Assembly: GCF_000377505.1 (NCBI RefSeq)
Contig: NZ_KB898192.1
Coordinates: forward strand, 186,001 to 250,000
DNA from: Paenibacillus massiliensis 2301065 = DSM 16942
GTDB lineage: Bacteria; Bacillota; Bacilli; Paenibacillales; Paenibacillaceae
Direction of reading: 5' to 3'
DNA: 64,000 nt
Shown here: positions 59,546 to 64,000 of the stretch, in pieces
Numbering within the stretch: the first letter of the stretch is position 1
Layout: every line of letters starts with the position of its first letter
Notes under the pieces: model-generated
The model's database searches: none
What the model was told of the DNA's origin: nothing
The model's input: the letters and a program-made list of their open reading frames with translations, nothing else
Made by a program: the position numbers and the translations under genes

Positions 59546-59635
59546 CTAGGGCGCCACTTCCTTCATGGGAATCAACCGCTTAACGATCTGATCCGCAGAT
59601 AGATGGAAGCTCTTACCACTCTTGTTGTCAGCCAT
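59546..59635 (-). pseudogene. Small open frame, probable gene remnant
   Basis: On the minus strand ATG at 59635, with GGGAG nine bases before it, opens 29 codons: MADNKSGKSFHLSADQIVKRL then IPMKEVAP and a stop. The head looks like the start of a longer protein, and a shifted frame right after it is open a further 17 codons (EGSGALVLDTEWEEPSE), so it may be a decayed gene. I do not recognise a family. The rest of the 414-base gap 59291-59704 holds the hicAB terminator and AT-rich sequence with nothing else visible. Confidence 0.35.
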
Positions 59636-59704
59636 ATGATCACTCCCATGTGCACTTAAAAAGGATTATCTTACCTAATCTATTTATGAAGAAAATTCTG
59701 CAAT

Positions 59705-60166
59705 TCAACCATTTCTTTCGAGCATATCCGTCAGATGCCGTAGCTCCTCCCCATATTGCCGCCTATCGAATTCCAGCGGAGCAAGCTTCGAATAATCCCA
59801 GTGCCCGCCCGCTGATTCCTCATTTCTATATGGCTGCTCATAGTCGCTCCAGACAATAGTATCTTCATGTACAGTGATCTTGACCAAGAAGGGCCAGCAG
59901 CTCGGTATTCCGCAATTGCAGCCCAGAAGCTGTATCTTGCCTTCCATGTTGAATCGATCGTCCTCTGTAAGTCTGCCTAGGAAATGTCCTTCAATATCTA
60001 CCAAATCCTCTATGTCTAATCCCTCGTACCCGCCAGCAATATCCGGTTCAAACTGCATTTCGTAGCTTTTTACCCATTCAATGAACGGTTGTTGATTCAC
60101 GTAGATATTTAAGACGGTATAATCCGACTCCTGTGAGGGCTCTATTTTAAATTGTATTACGTCCAT
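59705..60166 (-). CDS. Conserved hypothetical protein with LGCNCGIPSCWPF motif
   Basis: The 153-residue cytoplasmic protein has a notable LLGCNCGIPSCWPFLVKI block near residues 81-98 with three Cys, followed by VHEDTIVWSDYEQPYR. The motif recurs in a family of uncharacterised bacterial proteins, as far as I recall, and may bind a metal. The rest is acidic, with FIEWVKSYE and an AP..FDRRQY segment. Start ATG at 60166. Standing alone between gene remnants. No function can be assigned. Confidence 0.65.
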   Translation of the reverse strand: MDVIQFKIEPSQESDYTVLNIYVNQQPFIEWVKSYEMQFEPDIAGGYEGLDIEDLVDIEGHFLGRLTEDDRFNMEGKIQLLGCNCGIPSCWPFLVKITVHEDTIVWSDYEQPYRNEESAGGHWDYSKLAPLEFDRRQYGEELRHLTDMLERNG

Positions 60167-60305
60167 CTGCTCAGCTCCATTAGGATATTAGGCCGCATAC
60201 TGGCCAATCCAACTCTATCTGCAAATACTATAGCAAGTACTGTCCCCTTATACATTTCCCAGTACTTAAATCTCGTGGCACCTGCAATTCCTCATATTAA
60301 TAACT

Positions 60306-60966
60306 TTAGAGGTCATGAATGGGGATCACATAATATTGATACTCTGCTACAATCTCGAATCCAACCGTCTGATATAGCTGTAGGGCATGTCTATTCTCTG
60401 TGACTACCCCGAGCCGAATTGGGGTCTTTTTTTGCTCCAGTAGTAGTGTCACAACCTTCATCAGTATTTCACGACCATACCCTTGACCCTGACAAGCTGG
60501 CAGTACGCAGAAGTCATGAATAACTGCCGTGGCGGGATTAAGATGATTGACTCGAATCATGCCGATCAGCGAGATGCCCTTCATAGCTATGTATGTCACA
60601 CGTGTAGCTTCCGAAGTGCGACTGAGATAGTTCCTCGTCCAGATTTCCGTATCTCCAAAGGCATCGGCCAAACACCTAACCATAAATTCCGTATCGCGCT
60701 CATTCGCAATCCGCAAAGTTATATGCCGGGACCATAGCGTTCACATTGGCTTCTGTACCATCCGAGCTATACCAGCTGAGAAAACCAATCAGCTCATCAT
60801 TGAGATGACATAGATAAGCCTCATCGCCATCCTTCTCCTTAAGACTATCAATGCCTACTCTTAGGCTAGACTGGTCTAATGTCTTACAATGCTGCTCTAG
60901 CTCACGAATAGGTTGAATGTGCTGGTCTGTGAAATCATTCATTTTGGTAAATTTATAATTATACAT
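60306..60966 (-). pseudogene. Broken tandem GNAT acetyltransferase
   Basis: Two overlapping frames look like parts of one former gene. The first (60966-60700, 88 residues) is the front half of a GNAT domain ending DELIGFLSWYSSDG..VNAMVPAYN. The second (60716-60306, 136 residues) starts ITLRIANERDTEFMVR in frame and holds a complete GNAT domain with VLPACQGQGYGREIL (acetyl-CoA loop) and NRHALQLYQTVGFE. Tandem GNAT proteins join such units; here the back half of the first domain has been deleted with loss of frame. The second domain could still be made as a small enzyme. Confidence 0.6.
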
Positions 60967-61040
60967 GGATATCAGTTGTCCTCATTCAAAGTCATGCTTG
61001 TCGCTCGATAATAGATTCAATAATTCGCTCATGATATGTT

Positions 61041-61592
61041 CTATTTACCCCACAGACTTTCATTGCTTTCACCGAGGTAATCATAGACATACAACAGCTC
61101 TTCTCCATTGTTCTGTAAGTACAGCTTGCTCGTGAACTCGACTTTGTCAATCTCCTCATCATAGGAGATCTCTTGCGAATATCCGTGGATGACGATCCAT
61201 TGCTCCTCAGCATTGATCTCAGTAACTGAAAAATCAGCAACAGTTAACATTTGTCCATTCTTCACGCCGATCTCTTCCTTGCCATCCACTAGTCGCAAAG
61301 AAACATCCTCTTGCTCCTTACTGGTCCAATCGCCATAGAAGCGCTGAATGAATTCCTTCTCCTCTTCCGTTGCAGCAATATTTGTAGCTTGGCCTGCCTC
61401 AGCTTCCTCTTGTTCTGTATCCGCCATACCTTCATCGACCTGTTCTTGTTCACTCTCTAATGCTGGACTGGACAAGGTCGCATCATTTACCTTTACTTGC
61501 TCTGTGTTGTTAGCATTGTCAGGGTTAGCATCTTTAGTACAGCCAGCTAGCAGTAGGCACAGCAACGATATTCCTATTAACAACAATCTCAC
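61041..61592 (-). CDS. Lipoprotein of unknown function in the Thg1-like operon
   Basis: The 183-residue protein has a lipoprotein signal (LLLIGISLLCLLLAGC, lipobox LAGC, Cys18) and a Glu/Gln/Asn-rich linker to about residue 80. The folded part (FIQRFYGDWTSKEQEDVSLRLVDGKEEIGVKNGQM in parts, then SKLYLQNNGEELLYVYDYL) looks like a small beta-domain common in Bacillales lipoproteins. Start GTG overlaps the kinase stop as GTGA and follows CAGGAGG, so translation is coupled. Role in the operon is unclear, since the other two products are cytoplasmic. Confidence 0.75.
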   Translation of the reverse strand: MRLLLIGISLLCLLLAGCTKDANPDNANNTEQVKVNDATLSSPALESEQEQVDEGMADTEQEEAEAGQATNIAATEEEKEFIQRFYGDWTSKEQEDVSLRLVDGKEEIGVKNGQMLTVADFSVTEINAEEQWIVIHGYSQEISYDEEIDKVEFTSKLYLQNNGEELLYVYDYLGESNESLWGK

Positions 61593-62047
61593 TCTAGGTC
61601 CTCCTGAATCATGTCTGTGACTTCAAATCCATTATCCAATGATCTTACCATATATAGTTCGTCAAACGCTTCAGCATAAGAAGGAATCTGCAAGTTCTTC
61701 AAAGTGCTCTTGATACCGATCTCAGGGATTTTCGCCTTCCCTTGTCTCTGTTCATTTCGGTGTATAGATAGCTCATAATCCGGCTGAAAGTAGTAACCAA
61801 CCACTTGAAAATCATGCTCCTTGGCAGCAGCGATATATTTTTGTCGATCAGCCACTGCTGGATTGGTATTATCCACTACAAATGCCTGCTTCCCCTTCAA
61901 GGCTGCATCGACAAATATGTGCTCACGATACCTCGTCCTCAGCATATCCAGATTGATCCTCATATGTGTGGTGAAGAATCGTTCTTTATAGAACGTGGAC
62001 TTTCCCGAAGCCTGGATCCCAATGAAAATAACGCATTCCATAATCAT
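61589..62047 (-). CDS. P-loop kinase resembling 5'-OH polynucleotide kinase
   Basis: The 152-residue protein has Walker A GIQASGKST at residues 10-18, INLDMLRTRY near 31 and AFVVDNTNPAVADRQKY near 55, then QRQGKAKIPEIGIKSTLKNLQIPSYAEAFDEL in parts. VDNTN and the IP..I..T.K...P...E.FDEL pattern are those of the T4 Pnk/PNKP kinase domain, which phosphorylates 5'-OH ends of RNA or DNA. It overlaps the Thg1-like stop as ATGA. The pair could first restore a 5'-phosphate and then rebuild a 5'-end. Assignment is by motif. Confidence 0.72.
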   Translation of the reverse strand: MIMECVIFIGIQASGKSTFYKERFFTTHMRINLDMLRTRYREHIFVDAALKGKQAFVVDNTNPAVADRQKYIAAAKEHDFQVVGYYFQPDYELSIHRNEQRQGKAKIPEIGIKSTLKNLQIPSYAEAFDELYMVRSLDNGFEVTDMIQEDLE

Positions 62048-62781
62048 TCATCCTTCGTGATATAGATGTGTTGATCAATATAGTCCCGTTGCTGGCTAAA
62101 AATTGGTGTATCCAGGTCAACCTCCCACTTGCGGCGGATGGCTCCACCTTTATTATAGTCTTGCTTGGTAATGCATACTCCGCGCTTCTGCCAGATCGGT
62201 AGGTCATTCCAGTTAATACCCTTTTCGACGAATAATTTGTCCTGCAGTTGCTTCCCATTCAGACCCTGAAGCTCCTCATGCGCGAAATGAGCCTGCGCAA
62301 CCATGGAAATGCTATTCTTGGTAGCATCCTGTTGTCTCCACAGAAAGTAATTGGCGACCTCATCCTGAGGCAGCACCCACGCCCTGCTATCAAAGGTAGC
62401 CAGTGGCTTATCTGGATGGGTCTTCGTGATCACCTCATTGAACTTGGCTGTCGCCATTGAGGCTGATATGGATACGATTTTTTGCAGATTATTCTCGAAC
62501 CATGATTGCGTGGTTAACTTATCATAATTGGTCAGCAGGATCGAGATTTCATCACTTTGGTGGTAGATCAATTTACAGCCCATAATGTTCTGCCCTAAAT
62601 ATTTGCACGTCTCCCAGAACGCCTGCATAAGTCCTTCATCAAATGGCTTGTTCATCCCACGAGTATAAGTGTGGAAGTGCGAGCCGTCGATGCGGATTAT
62701 TACCGGAAGTCTTTGCGGTAGAGTCTGTCTGAAAATATTCTCATAGCCCTTCATTCGATTGCCAAAATCATCTTTATGCAT
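62044..62781 (-). CDS. Thg1-like protein (3'-5' RNA polymerase, tRNAHis guanylyltransferase family)
   Basis: The 245-residue protein has the Thg1 catalytic blocks IIRIDGSHFHTYTRGMNKPFD (in parts, metal Asp32) and YHQSDEISILL (Asp77, Glu78), with FNEVI and FDSRAWVLP of the palm domain. Thg1-like proteins add nucleotides to 5'-ends in the 3'-5' direction on a template strand. Bacteria encode G-1 of tRNAHis in the gene, so bacterial members are thought to repair 5'-truncated tRNAs. AAAAGGAG precedes ATG at 62781. First gene of a three-gene operon with a polynucleotide-kinase-like protein and a lipoprotein. Confidence 0.85.
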   Translation of the reverse strand: MHKDDFGNRMKGYENIFRQTLPQRLPVIIRIDGSHFHTYTRGMNKPFDEGLMQAFWETCKYLGQNIMGCKLIYHQSDEISILLTNYDKLTTQSWFENNLQKIVSISASMATAKFNEVITKTHPDKPLATFDSRAWVLPQDEVANYFLWRQQDATKNSISMVAQAHFAHEELQGLNGKQLQDKLFVEKGINWNDLPIWQKRGVCITKQDYNKGGAIRRKWEVDLDTPIFSQQRDYIDQHIYITKDE

Positions 62782-62881
62782 GTGGATCTCCTTTTTTTGC
62801 TTGGATAACTAGATTCTAATACCTGGACCATTCAAATATGAGTATAAAGCTGCTGCGAGCTGCTTATGATTGACTCGTTAC

Positions 62882-63340
62882 TCACAGATCCATGCTCAAT
62901 CTGATCATATCTCGACAGTGAATTCCGTTCTCGTAGATTTCTTCATCATAATGTCTTACGAAAAAATCCCGATCTATTCCCGTAATCCGGAATCCACACT
63001 TCTGATAGAGAGCTAGCTGCTGTATACTAGAATTCCCGGTTCCGATCTCTAAGGTTGTGGCTTCTTGCTCCTTCGCCTTGGCTATTGCCTGCTCCACAAG
63101 CTGTCTACCTATCCCTTTTCCCTGATAATCTTCTCGCACGGCAATATTTACAATTTCAACGGTCTCCGGTCTGGTTCTAAGCAGTACAAATACTCCAATG
63201 ATCTCCTCCAACCATGTGGCGACATAGCAAGTACCTCTACCGACATATTCTCTTACAATCTTCTCCGATGGATCTGCCAGAAGTAATAAATCTAATGGGA
63301 GCTCCTCGTTATCCTCTACTACATGAATTTTAACATTCAT
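62882..63340 (-). CDS. GNAT family N-acetyltransferase (YvbK-like)
   Basis: ATG at 63340 follows AAGGGGAG and gives 152 residues; a longer in-frame reading lacks support. The GNAT fold is complete: VNIAVREDYQGKGIGRQLVEQAI near residue 75 (acetyl-CoA pyrophosphate loop QGKGIG), EIGTGNSSIQQLALYQKCGFRI near 100 and a C-terminal RDMIRLSMDL. It resembles B. subtilis YvbK by the EIGTGNSS and YQKCGFR blocks. Acceptor unknown; cytoplasmic. Confidence 0.85.
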   Translation of the reverse strand: MNVKIHVVEDNEELPLDLLLLADPSEKIVREYVGRGTCYVATWLEEIIGVFVLLRTRPETVEIVNIAVREDYQGKGIGRQLVEQAIAKAKEQEATTLEIGTGNSSIQQLALYQKCGFRITGIDRDFFVRHYDEEIYENGIHCRDMIRLSMDL

Positions 63341-63416
63341 ATTGATCTCCCCTTGGTTTGTAATCGCAATGCCTAATGGCAATCATGCATAGTCATTGCT
63401 CCATCGCTTCATTGCT

Positions 63417-63872
63417 TCATTGCTTTTGTGCCCAGCCCTCGTTACTTCTGTGTTTGTCCAGTCCCACTGTAGCAAATTCATCTTGAGGCTCAGCCTTTAC
63501 AACTCCCAAGCCTAGCAGCACTTTATTAATAGCGTCTTGCTCCTGTACATACTGTAGAGTCATCGCTGAATTTCGATACAGCAATCCATTCTGATACCCG
63601 GTTCCACCAAAATATTCAGCTTCAATATAGCCAATATCAATCTCACGGGAGAGCTCACTCAGCAACTTTAGCAGTGTATCTGTTAAGCAGTCGAAGCCTT
63701 CAATGTCGTTAGCTGCGCACACATGAATCTCATCATATAGCTCATCGGTCAGCGGGATCAATAGCATCCCTTCCTTTAATGTTGCTAAGCATATATTTTT
63801 ATAGGGTAGCATTGCTTGAATACTTGGGAAGCTAGACTCCCTTAATATGAATCCTTGTATCGTATAAGCCAT
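63417..63872 (-). CDS. Hypothetical protein
   Basis: ATG at 63872 follows AAAAGGAG and gives 151 residues, which is preferred to an in-frame start at 63947. The protein starts MAYTIQGFILRESSF and has LYRNSAMTLQYVQEQDAINKVLLGLGV in parts near the C-terminus; it is acidic, with no signal peptide or membrane helix. The pattern is that of a conserved unknown family in Paenibacillus and Bacillus. No function can be assigned. Nothing else is visible between 63873 and the window end. Confidence 0.6.
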   Translation of the reverse strand: MAYTIQGFILRESSFPSIQAMLPYKNICLATLKEGMLLIPLTDELYDEIHVCAANDIEGFDCLTDTLLKLLSELSREIDIGYIEAEYFGGTGYQNGLLYRNSAMTLQYVQEQDAINKVLLGLGVVKAEPQDEFATVGLDKHRSNEGWAQKQ

Positions 63873-64000
63873 GTATGAAGCTCCTTTTTGTATTCTATGA
63901 GGACTACAGTGCCTTACACAGATCAAATGAGTATAGAGCCGCTGCAAGCAGGGAGCCCTGTCGACCGCTGTTAAGCTTGTTGTTTCTTTGATCTTTGATG

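Noticed and set aside
59500-59640. DUF2185 (immunity protein) remnant
   Set aside because: The first residues are suggestive, but the later frame does not contain the family's conserved block.
1-64000. tRNA, rRNA, CRISPR array, insertion sequences or prophage
   Set aside because: No cloverleaf-like or rRNA sequence, no regular direct repeats and no transposase or phage structural gene was seen. XerD is the chromosomal recombinase.

Overview
The window looks like the chromosome of a spore-forming Gram-positive bacterium, most probably Paenibacillus or a close relative. Supporting signs are sporulation and germination genes (dacF-type carboxypeptidase, spoIIM, a gerA-gerC-gerB operon), strong AGGAGG-type ribosome binding sites, many GTG and TTG starts, and a Firmicutes gene neighbourhood (dacF, purine nucleoside phosphorylase, xerD, DUF4227, fur, spoIIM, endoQ/yqxK, nudF, mciZ). 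All identifications were made by reading the sequence; no database search was run.

Layout. Positions 1-9.4 kb hold a conserved housekeeping and sporulation block. It includes two very small genes that are easy to miss, an mciZ-like FtsZ inhibitor and a prli42-like stressosome peptide, plus a SUKH protein and an M20 peptidase. Positions 9.4-20.3 kb hold one compact minus-strand operon: MoxR AAA+ ATPase, DUF5682 protein, VWA protein, 1174-residue DUF4132 protein, SWIM zinc-finger protein and a 99-residue unknown. It resembles the E. coli yehL/M/P/I/Q set, has no settled function, and has a LexA-like palindrome close to its start. Positions 20.6-26.5 kb hold lpd, E1 alpha, E1 beta and E2 of a branched-chain 2-oxoacid dehydrogenase followed by lipB. 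Positions 26.7-38.5 kb hold thymidine kinase with an altered P-loop, a nucleoside phosphorylase, a sulfite-oxidase-like enzyme, a nupNOPQ-type nucleoside ABC importer, a secreted protein and an EAL/GGDEF pair.

Positions 38.8-47.6 kb hold a sugar-uptake island: YesM/YesN-like two-component system, binding protein, two permeases, GH43-like enzyme and Gfo/Idh/MocA oxidoreductase, with cre-like sites before the transport genes. Positions 47.7-55.3 kb hold a VOC protein, a germinant receptor operon and a GMC oxidoreductase with a partner subunit. Positions 55.4-64 kb are an accessory stretch of small and partly decayed genes: SUKH protein, broken response regulator, CDF metal exporter with its own operator, DUF2785, hicAB with a perfect operator palindrome, broken tandem GNAT, and a tight operon of a Thg1-like 3'-5' polymerase, a 5'-polynucleotide-kinase-like protein and a lipoprotein.

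The two systems most worth following up are the MoxR/VWA/DUF5682/DUF4132/SWIM operon and the Thg1-like/kinase operon, which looks like a tRNA or RNA 5'-end repair module.
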